Assembly (NCBI GenBank): GCA_903913215.1
Contig: CAIWKE010000035.1
Coordinates: forward strand, 1-64,000
Length of the DNA: 64,000 bases
From: an uncultured Holophagaceae bacterium
GTDB taxonomy: Bacteria; Acidobacteriota; Holophagae; Holophagales; Holophagaceae
Direction: 5' to 3'
A program made the position numbers and the translations under genes. Below, piece by piece: positions 44,930 through 54,659 of this stretch; position 1 is the stretch's first letter; each line of letters opens with the position of its first letter. The notes under the pieces were generated by a model that ran no database searches, was not told the DNA's origin, and worked only from the letters and a program-made list of their open reading frames with translations.

Positions 44930-45766
44930 TTGAACCAGACATGGTCTGCCCGCATGCGTGGCTTCGCCCTTCTGGTCCTGGCGGCCCTCTCCGCCCAGGC
45001 TCAGGCCACCCAGGAGCCCTTCAAGCTGGGCATCGCTCCGCACACCAGCAGCCGGGTGATCCTTGAGCTGTACCAGCCCCTGCGAACCCATCTGGAAAAG
45101 GCCCTGGGGATGCCCGTGGAGGTCCAGACGGCGCCGGATTTCACGGAGTTCGCCCGGCGGGCCCTGCACCAGGACTATGACCTGGTGGTCACCACGGGGC
45201 ACCAGGCCCGTCTGCTCCAGACCGACGCCAAATACCTGCCCATGCTCACCTACAAGGCCGACTTCAAGGCCGTGGCCATCGTGCCAATCAAGTCCAGCTT
45301 CAAGACCGCCAAGGACCTCAAGGGCACCACAGCCATCGGTCTCAGCGCCACCTCCCTGGTCACCCTCTGGGGCGAACACTGGCTCAAAGCCCAGGGCATG
45401 GGCCAGGTGCCCGTGCGCTATGTGAGTGCTGCGGACAGTGTGGCCCAGTTGCTGCTGGCGGGGGAGGGCAGCGCGGGCTTCGTGTCCCTGGCCAACTTCC
45501 AGAAGCTGGCCCCCAACGTGCAAAGCCAGCTCCGCTTCCTGGCTGAAAGCCCCACCATGGCTGGACGGGTCTACATGCTGAATGCCCGCCAGGGCGCCAA
45601 GAAGGAGCGCCTGCTCAAGGAGCTGTGGGCCTTCGCCGGTACCGATGCGGGCCGCCAGTATTTCGAAAAGAACAACCTGGAGGGCTACCGGCTGCTGCGC
45701 AAACGGGAGCTGGAGTCCATGGATCCCTTCGCCGCTGAAGTACGTCGCACCCTCCAGCAGAAATGA
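44930..45766 (+). CDS. PhnD-like periplasmic binding protein
   Basis: 278 residues from a TTG start with GGGAG upstream (ATG 44954 is an alternative that also leaves a signal peptide, 'MRGFALLVLAALSAQAQA'). Binding-protein type II fold of the phosphonate/phosphate (PhnD) group: 'FKLGIAPHTSSRVILELYQPLRTHLEKAL', 'DYDLVVTTGHQARLLQ', 'DLKGTTAIGLSATSLVT'. Its stop overlaps the start of the hybrid kinase gene (ATGA), and no ABC permease or ATPase is near, so it likely feeds ligand information to the kinase. Ligand unknown. Confidence 0.88.
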   Translation: MNQTWSARMRGFALLVLAALSAQAQATQEPFKLGIAPHTSSRVILELYQPLRTHLEKALGMPVEVQTAPDFTEFARRALHQDYDLVVTTGHQARLLQTDAKYLPMLTYKADFKAVAIVPIKSSFKTAKDLKGTTAIGLSATSLVTLWGEHWLKAQGMGQVPVRYVSAADSVAQLLLAGEGSAGFVSLANFQKLAPNVQSQLRFLAESPTMAGRVYMLNARQGAKKERLLKELWAFAGTDAGRQYFEKNNLEGYRLLRKRELESMDPFAAEVRRTLQQK

Positions 45767-48051
45767 GCTTTCAGGCCCCCTGGCGCTCCATCCGGGGGCG
45801 CATGCTCCTGGCCGCCATTGCGGTGGAAGCCACCATGCTGACCCTGCTGGTGGCCAACAGCCTGCGCCTGCTGTCGGGCCACATGACGGACCAGGCCTCA
45901 GACCACGTGGCCCAGCTCACGCCTGTCATCAACGCCGCACTCGTGGCGCCCGTGGCTCAGCGGGACTTCGCCACGGTGCAGGCCATCCTGGATGAAAGCC
46001 GGGCAGTGCAGGGCATCGACTACCTGGCCCTGGTGGATCCCACTGGGCGAGTCATGGCCATCAGCGGCTGGGAGCCCCAGCGGCCCTTGCCGCCCCCGGA
46101 CCAGACCATCCACCTCTTCCGGGATGGGGCCGCGCCGCGCTTCAATGCGTCTACACCCATCATTCTGGCAGGCCAGCGCATGGGCACCCTGCATGTGGGC
46201 CTGAACCTGTCGCGCATTGTCGCGGCCCACCATCAGATGCTCACCCAGGGCGTGCTCATCGCCGTTTTCGAGGTGGTGATGTCGGCCGGCCTCCTGGCCC
46301 TGCTGGGCTTCTGGATGACCCGCCACCTGGCCGCCCTCACCCGGGCCAGCGAGGCCGTGGCGGGCGGGAACCTGACGCCACCTCCCGTGCGGGAGGGGGA
46401 CGATGATGTGGGCCGCCTGGGCGCGGCCTTCAACGCCATGTCCAGGGCCGTGGCGGATCGGATCCGGGATCTCACCGAGGCCCGGGACCTGCAGGCGGCG
46501 CTTTCCAAGCAGGTCGAACAGGAGCACGGGCGCATGCTGGCGCTGCTCTCGGTCATGGACCTAGGCGCCGTCTTCGTGAACCCCGATGGCCGCGTGCTCT
46601 ATGAGAATCCAGCCTTCCGGGAGATGTGGCACCTTGCCGCCGAGCAGGGCCTAGCGGGGCGGCCCTTCTCCGAGGCCATTCCGGCTGCCTCGCCCTTCCA
46701 CGAAGCCTGGAAGACACTCCAGCAGGCCCTCTGGGAGACCCGGGAACTCGCCTTGCCCGATGGCCGCATCCTCACCCAGCGCACCCACCTCGCCGAGGAC
46801 CGCCTGGGCATGCCCCTGGGCCGCCTCTGGCTTTTTGAGGATGTCACCGAGGCCCGCAGCATCGCCCGGAGCCTGCTGGAGGCCAAGGAGGCGGCCGAGC
46901 AGGGTAGCCGCTCCAAGGCCGCCTTCCTGGCCACCATGAGCCACGAGATCCGCACCCCCATGAACGGCATCCTGGGCATGACAGACCTGGCCCTGGCCGG
47001 GGAGTTGGCCCCGGAGCCCCGGGAGCAGCTGGGCTGGGTGAAGTCCTCGGCCGAAAGCCTGCTCACGATCCTGAACGACATCCTGGACTTCTCGAAGATC
47101 GACGCGGGCCGTATGGAACTGGAGTGCCGACCGTTCTCCTTGGCGAAGCTCCTGGACGGACTGGTCCACCTCCACACTCGGCAGGCCAAGCCCAAGGGCG
47201 TCGGCCTGGCCTGGAGCGCCGAGCCCGGCGTCCCCCTGCGGGTCATGGGCGACTCTGTGCGCCTGGGCCAGGTGCTCAGCAACCTGATCTCCAACGCCGT
47301 GAAGTTCACGGCCCATGGCAGCGTGACCGTGCGCCTGGACCTGGTCCCGGCCGAGGCTGGAGATCCGGCCGACCAGGTGCGCCTGCATTTCGCCGTGCAG
47401 GACACCGGGCCCGGCATCGCCTCGGACCAGCTCGAACAGATCTTCACGCCCTTCACCCAGGCGGATGCCTCCATCACCCGGCGCTTCGGAGGCACGGGCC
47501 TGGGCCTCAACATCGCCAACCGACTGGCCCGCCTTATGGGCGGCGGACTGCGGGTGGAGAGTGTCCTGGGGCAGGGCAGCACCTTCCACTTCCAGACCCT
47601 CCTGCGCCGCTGCGAAGGCACGGAGGAAGGGGAGGTCGGGGTGGACCCCGGCCAGGCCAGCCGCGGTGAAGGGGCCCACGTGCTGCTGGTGGAGGACACC
47701 CCCGTAAACCAGGTCCTGGGCCGCACGCTGCTGGAGAAGAGCGGCTACCGGGTCACCCTGGCCAAGGACGGGGTGGAGGCAGTGGCCGCCGTGGAGCAGG
47801 GCACCTTCGACGTCATCCTCATGGACATGCAGATGCCCAACATGGACGGCCTTGAGGCCACCCAGCGCATTCGGGCCCACGAGGACCAGCGGGAGCGGGA
47901 CCGGGTGCCCATCATCGCCCTGACGGCCAATGCCATGGAGAGCGACCGCCTGCGTTGCCTGGAGGCCGGCATGGACGGCTTCCTGGCCAAGCCCTTCCGC
48001 AAGGACGATGTCATTGCCGTACTGGGGCGCTTCCTACAGGGGCGCGGCTGA
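45763..48051 (+). CDS. Hybrid sensor histidine kinase
   Basis: 762 residues. Membrane helix 1 (about 14-34), periplasmic sensor ('LAQ' to '[11 protein letters not shown]', about 35-155), membrane helix 2, HAMP (about 180-235), a PAS region (about 255-365), HisKA '[19 protein letters not shown]' (His near 393), HATPase ('[12 protein letters not shown]', 'VQDTGPGIA', '[13 protein letters not shown]'), and a receiver domain '[14 protein letters not shown]' with phospho-Asp in '[17 protein letters not shown]'. Coupled to the PhnD-like protein gene by ATGA. The downstream phosphotransfer partner is not in view. Confidence 0.93.
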   Translation: MSFQAPWRSIRGRMLLAAIAVEATMLTLLVANSLRLLSGHMTDQASDHVAQLTPVINAALVAPVAQRDFATVQAILDESRAVQGIDYLALVDPTGRVMAISGWEPQRPLPPPDQTIHLFRDGAAPRFNASTPIILAGQRMGTLHVGLNLSRIVAAHHQMLTQGVLIAVFEVVMSAGLLALLGFWMTRHLAALTRASEAVAGGNLTPPPVREGDDDVGRLGAAFNAMSRAVADRIRDLTEARDLQAALSKQVEQEHGRMLALLSVMDLGAVFVNPDGRVLYENPAFREMWHLAAEQGLAGRPFSEAIPAASPFHEAWKTLQQALWETRELALPDGRILTQRTHLAEDRLGMPLGRLWLFEDVTEARSIARSLLEAKEAAEQGSRSKAAFLATMSHEIRTPMNGILGMTDLALAGELAPEPREQLGWVKSSAESLLTILNDILDFSKIDAGRMELECRPFSLAKLLDGLVHLHTRQAKPKGVGLAWSAEPGVPLRVMGDSVRLGQVLSNLISNAVKFTAHGSVTVRLDLVPAEAGDPADQVRLHFAVQDTGPGIASDQLEQIFTPFTQADASITRRFGGTGLGLNIANRLARLMGGGLRVESVLGQGSTFHFQTLLRRCEGTEEGEVGVDPGQASRGEGAHVLLVEDTPVNQVLGRTLLEKSGYRVTLAKDGVEAVAAVEQGTFDVILMDMQMPNMDGLEATQRIRAHEDQRERDRVPIIALTANAMESDRLRCLEAGMDGFLAKPFRKDDVIAVLGRFLQGRG

Positions 48052-48291
48052 ATCTAGAAGCAGGATCACCGAGGAGCGCCGATCAAGTCGGCAACGTCCA
48101 GATCTTTATCATCAGTTATCGGTGTTCTACCCTTTGCTTTTCAGGTGATTGAAGTGGCATCATCCTGCCACGCCAAGGCCCTGTGGTACTCTGTAAGTGC
48201 AGAGGCTCCCTGATCCCGCCCCTGGCGAACCGAGCACCTGCTTCCTGAACCTGCTCCCCTCCGGGGGTGGCCACCTGTCCACCGGGGACCC

Positions 48292-49923
48292 ATGATTTCG
48301 TTTTCCAATGTCAGCAAGCAGTACGGCCGACAGATTCTCTTCATCGAAGCGGATTTCCAGCTGAACCCCGGTGAGAAGGTGGGCCTCGTGGGTCCCAACG
48401 GCGCCGGCAAGTCCACGCTCTTCCGCATGATTATGGGCGAAGAGTCCCCGGATGACGGCTCCATCAGCCTGCCCAAGAAGCTCACCCTCGGCTACTTCCG
48501 GCAGGAGGTGGACGAGATGTCCGGTCGTTCCGTGCTGGACGAGGCCATCGCCGGCAGCGGCCGCCTGGGGGACTTGCACCACGAACTGGAGAGCCTGGAA
48601 CACGCTATGTCCGACCCTGAGCGGGGGGACGAGCTGGAGGCCATCCTGGACCGCTTTGGCCACGTCCAGGAGGAGTACATGCACCTGGGCGGCTACGAGC
48701 TGGAGGCCAAGGCCCGGGCCTGCCTCTCCGGCCTCGGCTTCGAGGATGCCCAGGTGGACGGCGACGTCGGCGCACTGTCCGGCGGCTGGAAGATGCGCGT
48801 CTCCATGGCCAAGGTGCTGCTGGGGAACTTCGACGTCCTGCTCATGGACGAGCCCACCAACCACCTGGACATCGAGTCCATTCTCTGGCTGGAGAACTTT
48901 TTAAAGGCGGTTCCGGCCACCCTGCTCATGACCTCTCACGACCGGGACTTCATGAACCGCATTGTCACCAAGGTGCTCGAGATCGACGGCGGTGACATCG
49001 TCACCTTCTCGGGCAACTACGACTTCTACGTCAAGGAGCGGGAGCAGCGGGAGGCCAACCAGGAGGCCGCCTACGCCCGCCAGCAGGCCAAGCTGGCCAA
49101 GGAGCAGCGCTTCATCGAGCGCTTTTCCGCCCACGCCGCCAAGGCCGCCCAGGTGCAGAGCCGGGTGAAGGCCCTGGACAAGATCGAGCGCATCGAGCCT
49201 CCGAAGAAGCGCCGCACCGTGAAGTGGGACTTCCGGAACCCCGGCCGCTCCGGCGATGACGTGCTCATGGTGGAGGGGCTCTGTAAGGCCTACGGCGCGA
49301 AAAAGCTCTATGACCAGTTCAATTTCCACATCCGGCGCGGCGAGCGCTGGTGCGTCATGGGCAAGAACGGCGCCGGCAAGTCCACCCTCCTGAAGCTGGT
49401 CTCCGGGGCCATTGTGGCGGATGCGGGCGAGGTCAAGCTGGGTGCCAGTCTGCGATTGGGTTACTTCTCCCAGCAGGCCCTGGATCTGCTGAACCCCGAG
49501 CTGACGGTGCTGGAGCAGATGCAGCAGGACTTTCCCATGGAGGGCCTGGGCGTGGTGCGCAACCTACTGGGCGCCTTCCAGTTCTCTGGGGATGATGTGG
49601 ACAAGCGCATCCGCGCCCTCTCGGGTGGCGAGAAGTCGCGCCTAGTCATGGCGCGCATGCTCTTCGATCCCCCCAACTTCCTGGTCCTGGACGAGCCCAC
49701 CAACCATTTGGACTTGGCCACCAAGGAGATGCTCATCGATGCCCTGAAGGATTTCGAGGGCACCATGCTCTTCGTGTCCCACGACCGCGAGTTCCTGCGC
49801 GGCCTGGCCAGCCGCGTGCTGGAGCTGGGCGGCGAAGAGCACGACGGGCCCCTGGTATTCCAGGGCTCCTATGCCGAATACGTCGAGCGCATGGGCCGCG
49901 AAGCGCCGGGCGTCCATAACTGA
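48292..49923 (+). CDS. ABC-F family ATPase
   Basis: 543 residues with two ABC domains and no membrane helices: Walker A 'GPNGAGKSTLFRMIMG' and 'GKNGAGKSTLLKLVSG', signatures 'LSGGWKMRVSMAKVLL' and 'LSGGEKSRLVMARMLF', Walker B 'LMDEPTNHLDIESI' and 'LDEPTNHLDLATKEM'. The interdomain linker (about 240-310) is rich in Lys/Arg/Gln, as in YbiT/EttA-like translation factors. ABC-F proteins act on the ribosome E site. It is preceded by a 240-nt gap in which I see no gene. Confidence 0.93.
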   Translation: MISFSNVSKQYGRQILFIEADFQLNPGEKVGLVGPNGAGKSTLFRMIMGEESPDDGSISLPKKLTLGYFRQEVDEMSGRSVLDEAIAGSGRLGDLHHELESLEHAMSDPERGDELEAILDRFGHVQEEYMHLGGYELEAKARACLSGLGFEDAQVDGDVGALSGGWKMRVSMAKVLLGNFDVLLMDEPTNHLDIESILWLENFLKAVPATLLMTSHDRDFMNRIVTKVLEIDGGDIVTFSGNYDFYVKEREQREANQEAAYARQQAKLAKEQRFIERFSAHAAKAAQVQSRVKALDKIERIEPPKKRRTVKWDFRNPGRSGDDVLMVEGLCKAYGAKKLYDQFNFHIRRGERWCVMGKNGAGKSTLLKLVSGAIVADAGEVKLGASLRLGYFSQQALDLLNPELTVLEQMQQDFPMEGLGVVRNLLGAFQFSGDDVDKRIRALSGGEKSRLVMARMLFDPPNFLVLDEPTNHLDLATKEMLIDALKDFEGTMLFVSHDREFLRGLASRVLELGGEEHDGPLVFQGSYAEYVERMGREAPGVHN

Positions 49924-50055
49924 TGCTGTCCCGGAGTTCCGCGCGGCGCGCACACCCCCGGGCCCCCGCCCACCTGCGGCTAAGCCGCTCCTGGACTTTG
50001 CCACACCTATTGTCTGAGGCGTTGCCTTTGGGGGTACGTCGCTCACAGCTCCAAT

Positions 50056-50967
50056 TTATCCGTCGTGGTTCGGTCTCAATGGCGGAGGTGGCTGACAGAT
50101 GAGGTGCAGGCGCTCGCCGCTGCGGGGGTGGTTGAGGTCCAGGCGGTGGGCGTGCAGCAGGTAGCCGGGGTCGCCGGGCAGGGCCTGGCAGCCGGGCAGG
50201 GGGGTGCCGCCGGGGCCGTAAAGGGGATCGCCCTGGAGCGGGTGGCCCGCGAAGGCCAGGTGGATGCGGATCTGGTGGGGGCGGCCCGTGAGGATCTCCA
50301 CGTCCAGGAGGGTGCAGTCGCCGCGCCGCTCCAGAACGCTCACGCGGCTGAGTGAAGGCCGCCCCTGGGGCGTGGCCGCGTGCAGTTGTCCCAGGGGCCC
50401 GTAGGGCACTTCGCCAATGGGCGATTCGATCTCGAAGTGATCCTGCTCCGGCTCCCCCTGGCAGAGGGCGCGGTAGACCTTGCGGGTGCCGGGTTCGCGA
50501 AAGGCCGCCTGAAGCGTAGAGCGGGATTCGGGACCCCGGGCGAAGACCATGAGGCCCGAGGTGCCCCGGCCCAGGCGATGCATGGGGCTGGCCTCAGGAT
50601 GACGGCGCCGCACCAGGGCCAGAAGGGTGTGCTCCAGGAACTCGCCTCCCGCAGGCAGGGTGGGCAGGCCGCTGGGTTTGGCGACGGCCACCAGATCCGC
50701 ATCTTCAAATAGGATCGCTGTGGCCAGGGGCACCTCGGGCTCGACCCAGGGTGGCCGGGCCCAGACGAGCCATTGGCCCGCCCGCAGGGTTTCGTGGCCG
50801 GTGGCGACCCGCTCATCCAGGAAGACCTGGCCCAGACTGATGCGCTCGGCCCACTGCTCGGCGGAGCAGCGGTCAAAGCGCAGGGCCAGGTGGGCGCTGA
50901 GGTTCCGCCCGGTCCCGGCGGCGCCGATCTGCTCCCGATGTCGGTATCCGCCGTTGGGCTCGTGCAT
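50056..50967 (-). CDS. RluA-family pseudouridine synthase homologue, catalytic Asp replaced
   Basis: 303 residues. An S4-like N-terminal region ('LSAHLALRFDRCSAEQWAERISLGQVFLD') and the RluA catalytic fold ('ILFEDADLVAVAKPSGLPTLPAGG', 'LEILTGRPHQIRIHLAFAGHPLQGDPLYG'). The active-site motif reads 'MHRLGRGTSGLMVFAR', with Gly (codon GGC) where the family has the catalytic Asp of HRLDRxTSG. The remainder of the fold, including the R-x-H-Q-I-R loop, is intact. Either it has lost activity or belongs to a branch with altered chemistry; similar HRLG variants may exist in other lineages, which I cannot check. Confidence 0.85.
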   Translation of the reverse strand: MHEPNGGYRHREQIGAAGTGRNLSAHLALRFDRCSAEQWAERISLGQVFLDERVATGHETLRAGQWLVWARPPWVEPEVPLATAILFEDADLVAVAKPSGLPTLPAGGEFLEHTLLALVRRRHPEASPMHRLGRGTSGLMVFARGPESRSTLQAAFREPGTRKVYRALCQGEPEQDHFEIESPIGEVPYGPLGQLHAATPQGRPSLSRVSVLERRGDCTLLDVEILTGRPHQIRIHLAFAGHPLQGDPLYGPGGTPLPGCQALPGDPGYLLHAHRLDLNHPRSGERLHLICQPPPPLRPNHDG

Positions 50968-51007
50968 GCTCTGTTCCAGGGCCGACCGCGCTTCGGACGG
51001 ACCTGGA

Positions 51008-52543
51008 TTATCGCAGCTTGAAGCGCTGCACGGTCTCCTTCAGCTCCTCGGCCACCCGGGACAGGTCCTCGGAGGTGCGGGCCACTTCGGTCACGGTGGA
51101 GGCCAACTGATGGGTGGCGGCGGCATTCTGGTCCAGGCGCGCCGCGGTGTGGTTCATCATGCTGCTCACATCCTGGCTGGTGCGGGCCTGGCCCTGGCTG
51201 AGGCTGCCGATCTCATGGATGCTGCTCGACACCATGGAGATGCGGTCCCGGATCGCCTCCAGGTGGTGGAGGGTCACGTCCACGCTGGTGGCGCCCTCGT
51301 TCACGGCGTCCTGCATGTCATGGATGGTGGTCTCGATCTCCTTGGCGCTCTGCCCGCTGCGTTCGGCCAGGATGCGCACTTCCTCGGCCACCACCGCGAA
51401 GCCCTTGCCCTGGGCACCGGCCTTGGCGGCCTCGATGGCGGCATTGAGGCTCAGGAGATTGGTCTGGCGGGCCAGGCCCTGGATCACCTTCACGGCCTGT
51501 ACGATGCGGGAGGTGGCCTGCTGAATGGCCAGCATGCCCTGGGCTGTGCCGCGGCCAGTCTCGGCGCCGCGGTCGGTGTCTTGCACGGCCTCGTCCGTGC
51601 GGGTGCTGGTCTGGACTGTGTGGGTGGCCATGGACTCCACGTTGAGGTCCAGCTGATGGAGGGCTTCGAGCACATCGCGACCCGCCTGGCGCAGCTCCTC
51701 GCCCACCTTGGCGGTCTCCTGCACCGTGCTGTTCATCTGCACGGAGCTGGCGGCCAGCTCTGTGCTGCCCGAGGCCACCTGTTCTGAAGCACGGCCCATG
51801 CTGGTCAGGGCCTGGTTGAGATCGGCCACCATGCCGTTGAAGGTGCGGGCCAGCTGGCTGATCTCGTCCTGACTTTCCACCGGCGCTTCCACCGTCATGT
51901 CGCCCTTGGCCACACGGCCGATGGCCGTGGAGAGGTGGTTAAGGGGCTCAAGGATGGAGCGACGGACGCGGCGGAAGATGATGCCACTGATGGTGAGGAG
52001 CAGGGCGATGCCCGCGAGTACGGTGAAGATCTGAATGTTCCGCTGCAGGCGGATCTGCTCGGCCAAGGACACGGAGACGCCGAAGGCGGCCACCAGTTCG
52101 CCGGCCTTGCGGTCCTTGAAGGCATCCACGCCAAAGGAACCGTGGCACTGGATGCACGAGTCCTTGAGGCGGCCGGGGCTGAGCACGTAGATTCGGGGCT
52201 CCCCGGCTGCATCCGTGTAGCGGCCCACAGCCTGATCCTGGGAAGGATTGCTGGCGAACTGGCTCATGCTGGTGCGTTCGAAATCGCCAGCAGCTGCATC
52301 GGTGGCCTTGCTGCCTGGGATCACGCGATGGAAAGTCATGCCCCGCTTCTTACAGTACTCCTCGGCATCCGCATGGAACATGGAGTTGGAGGCCATGGCG
52401 AGGGAGGTGAGGTTCTCCTCGAAGGACTTCTCGGCCCGGTTCGTCTGGTAGGAAGTCAGCAGCCAGCTGGCCACGCCCAGGATGGCGGCCAAGGACAGGA
52501 CCACCGGCAGGAGGAATTTCAGCGCCAAACCATTGCGATTCAT
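51008..52543 (-). CDS. Methyl-accepting chemotaxis protein with c-type heme sensor (DUF3365-like)
   Basis: 511 residues. Two membrane helices (about 10-30 and 172-190) bracket a periplasmic domain with a covalent-heme motif CxxCH in '[14 protein letters not shown]' (residues 130-134), typical of the DUF3365/Tll0287 sensor fold. HAMP follows (about 190-245), then a signalling domain whose hairpin is '[31 protein letters not shown]'. It may sense redox state, O2 or NO. No CheR-tethering pentapeptide at the C-terminus ('QRFKLR'). Stands alone; the CheX gene at 13209 is the only other chemotaxis gene in the window. Confidence 0.92.
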   Translation of the reverse strand: MNRNGLALKFLLPVVLSLAAILGVASWLLTSYQTNRAEKSFEENLTSLAMASNSMFHADAEEYCKKRGMTFHRVIPGSKATDAAAGDFERTSMSQFASNPSQDQAVGRYTDAAGEPRIYVLSPGRLKDSCIQCHGSFGVDAFKDRKAGELVAAFGVSVSLAEQIRLQRNIQIFTVLAGIALLLTISGIIFRRVRRSILEPLNHLSTAIGRVAKGDMTVEAPVESQDEISQLARTFNGMVADLNQALTSMGRASEQVASGSTELAASSVQMNSTVQETAKVGEELRQAGRDVLEALHQLDLNVESMATHTVQTSTRTDEAVQDTDRGAETGRGTAQGMLAIQQATSRIVQAVKVIQGLARQTNLLSLNAAIEAAKAGAQGKGFAVVAEEVRILAERSGQSAKEIETTIHDMQDAVNEGATSVDVTLHHLEAIRDRISMVSSSIHEIGSLSQGQARTSQDVSSMMNHTAARLDQNAAATHQLASTVTEVARTSEDLSRVAEELKETVQRFKLR

Positions 52544-52630
52544 CAGGGCCTCTTTTCGCAGGGCGGGTGGGACGCCATGCCGCTTTTTCGGCCCTTCGTA
52601 TGCTCGGGTTGAATCGGGTACCTTTAATCC

Positions 52631-54478
52631 TTAATTTTTCTTATTGTTCAGGCGGTCTATCAGCTTCTTGTCGACGTAAGCCGTGATTTCGCTTAGTTTG
52701 GCGCTCGCCTTGGCCAGCAGGTCCGCGCACTGGGTCTGCATGTCTGCCACGTAGGCTGAATCCGTGATGTCCTTGAGGTTGATGACCACGTTCCAGATGC
52801 CGCCACGCACGCCCGCATAGGCCATTTGCGCCCCCACGGCCGCGTCGGTGATGGAGGCCACCTTGCCCAGCTGGGCCGCCTCACCAGCCAGCTCCAGGGC
52901 GGCCAGACTGGCCTTGGCCGTGTCCAGGGGCACGTCGATGGCCACCTTCAGGCCCGCCTGCATGGCCGCCTGGCGGGCGGCTTTCTGGTCGGGGCTGCTG
53001 TCCGGCAGGCGCCGGGCGTCCATGAAGGCGTTGAAGGCGTTGGTGTCCGCGTCCACGGCCACCATGAGGCGGTCCTTGAGCAGCTGGGCCCGTTCAGCCA
53101 GGGCGATGAGCTTCGTGTCCTTGTCGGCATCGGCTCCGCCCTGGGCCAGGTTGGCCACCATGCTGGCCAGGGCCGCGCCGAGACTGCCCGCCAGGGCTGC
53201 GATGGAACCGCCGCCGGGGGCCGGGGTGTCCCGGCTGACTTCATCTGTGAAGGCGTGGACGGGCAGGGCGACCAGGGCCTTGGGGTCATGGGTGGGCAGG
53301 CCAAGGACTTTCTTGTCGATGTCGAAGGTGGTCACGTCGCCCAGGCCCATGGAGAACACGGCGCTCTGGAGGATGTCGGTCGTGGGGATCCCCGTGGATT
53401 TGCCCATGGCCCGCAGGTAGTGCTTGCCCGAGGCCAGCAGGCACTGGTAAGGGACCAGCCCCACGACCTCACTGCCGGTCACCACCAGGCCGCGCTCCGC
53501 GGCCAGGCCCCGGGCCGCCTCGAGGACGGTGTGGGGGGCGGTCTGCTTGTAGTCCGTGAGGTTGATGCTGATCTGGGCCCGACGGTAGGTGTCCACGTAC
53601 CAGCCGATGGCTTTGCAGTGGCTGAAGAGGCCCCGGCGGCGGACCTTTTCGCCCACGGCCTTGGCGGGGTCCACGTCATTGAGGTGCATAAGGGCAGGCA
53701 GGTCGTAGCCGTGGGCCTGAGCGCAGTGGTCCACGGTCTCCTGGAAGCTGCCGCCGGTGAAGTCGCAGTTGCCGCAGGGGAAGGAGCCCTCGACGTAGAA
53801 GATCAGCTCCCCGGCCTGGTAGTAGGGCTTCACGCGGCCCCGCCTGGCCACGCGGCCCTTCTCCCGCAGCTCGAAGGCGATGTCCGTAGCGTGGGCCTTG
53901 TCCGAGGAGTTCAGCGTGACGTTGTAGGCCACCAGGAATTCCCGGGCGCCGATGATGGTGGCGCCGGCCCCGGCGTTGTAGCGGGCCGGGAAGTCCGGCA
54001 GCCACAGGGGGTCCTGGAGCTTCCGTTCCAGCCCCTCATACTCACCCCGACGGACGTCAGCGAGGTTGCGGCGCTCAGGCCGGGCGGCAGCGGCTTCGTA
54101 GAGATATACCGGAATGGCCAGCTCCCGGGCCACGCGGTCCCCCAGGCGGCGGGCCAGCTCTGCGCAGTCCGCCATACTCACGCCTTCCACGGGCACGAAG
54201 GGCACCACGTCCGTGGCCCCCATGCGCGGATGGGCGCCGTGCTGCTGGCGCATGTCGATGACCTTGGCGGCTTCCGCGATGCAGGCAAAGGCCCCGGCCA
54301 GCACAGCTTCGGGCTCGCCCACGAAGGTGATCACCGTGCGGTTCGTGTCCGCCCCCGGATCCACATCCAGGACTTCGACTCCGGACACGGCGGCGATGGC
54401 GTCCCGCACCTGCTTGATCTTCGCGGCATCCCGGCCTTCCGAGATGTTCGGCACACATTCCACCAGCTTCCGCGACAT
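52631..54478 (-). CDS. ftcD: Bifunctional glutamate formimidoyltransferase/cyclodeaminase
   Basis: 615 residues, longer than the 540-560 usual. N-terminal formimidoyltransferase ('KLVECVPNISEGRD', 'GAHPRMGATDVVPFVPVEG', residues 1 to about 330) and C-terminal cyclodeaminase ('DEVSRDTPAPGGGSIAALAGSLGAALASMV', about 420-600). It moves the formimino group of formiminoglutamate (from histidine) to tetrahydrofolate and deaminates it. The extra length is mainly in the middle. hut genes are not visible next to it. The ATG at 54478 gives the family start. Confidence 0.93.
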   Translation of the reverse strand: MSRKLVECVPNISEGRDAAKIKQVRDAIAAVSGVEVLDVDPGADTNRTVITFVGEPEAVLAGAFACIAEAAKVIDMRQQHGAHPRMGATDVVPFVPVEGVSMADCAELARRLGDRVARELAIPVYLYEAAAARPERRNLADVRRGEYEGLERKLQDPLWLPDFPARYNAGAGATIIGAREFLVAYNVTLNSSDKAHATDIAFELREKGRVARRGRVKPYYQAGELIFYVEGSFPCGNCDFTGGSFQETVDHCAQAHGYDLPALMHLNDVDPAKAVGEKVRRRGLFSHCKAIGWYVDTYRRAQISINLTDYKQTAPHTVLEAARGLAAERGLVVTGSEVVGLVPYQCLLASGKHYLRAMGKSTGIPTTDILQSAVFSMGLGDVTTFDIDKKVLGLPTHDPKALVALPVHAFTDEVSRDTPAPGGGSIAALAGSLGAALASMVANLAQGGADADKDTKLIALAERAQLLKDRLMVAVDADTNAFNAFMDARRLPDSSPDQKAARQAAMQAGLKVAIDVPLDTAKASLAALELAGEAAQLGKVASITDAAVGAQMAYAGVRGGIWNVVINLKDITDSAYVADMQTQCADLLAKASAKLSEITAYVDKKLIDRLNNKKN

Positions 54479-54520
54479 AGACCCTCCGTACTGTTCAACT
54501 CTAACATTGGTGCGGCCCCG

Positions 54521-54560
54521 CTCACGAAAGCCGGGCTAAAAGCGGCCCGCCTTTCGTGAG
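54521..54560. repeat. Inverted repeat upstream of ftcD
   Basis: Arms CTCACGAAAG / CTTTCGTGAG extended inward by CGGGC / GCCCG across one mismatch. It lies 43 nt before the ftcD start on the non-coding side and could be an operator or a leader structure. Confidence 0.6.
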
Positions 54561-54613
54561 TGAATGACAAATCGTTAAAGGTGAAAGGCTCTTCTCGCTT
54601 TTGTCTTTTCTAA

Positions 54614-54636
54614 CTCGGAACGCGCAGCGTTCCGAG
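54614..54636. repeat. Perfect hairpin, CGC-GCA-GCG tip
   Basis: CTCGGAACGC-GCA-GCGTTCCGAG, 10-bp arms. On the minus strand it follows the 5'-nucleotidase stop by 23 nt, so it may end that transcript, although the T-tract is poor. Shares its loop and inner stem with the hairpin at 55606. Confidence 0.65.
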
Positions 54637-54659
54637 CCTTCCCGGCGTCTGGTCAAGGC

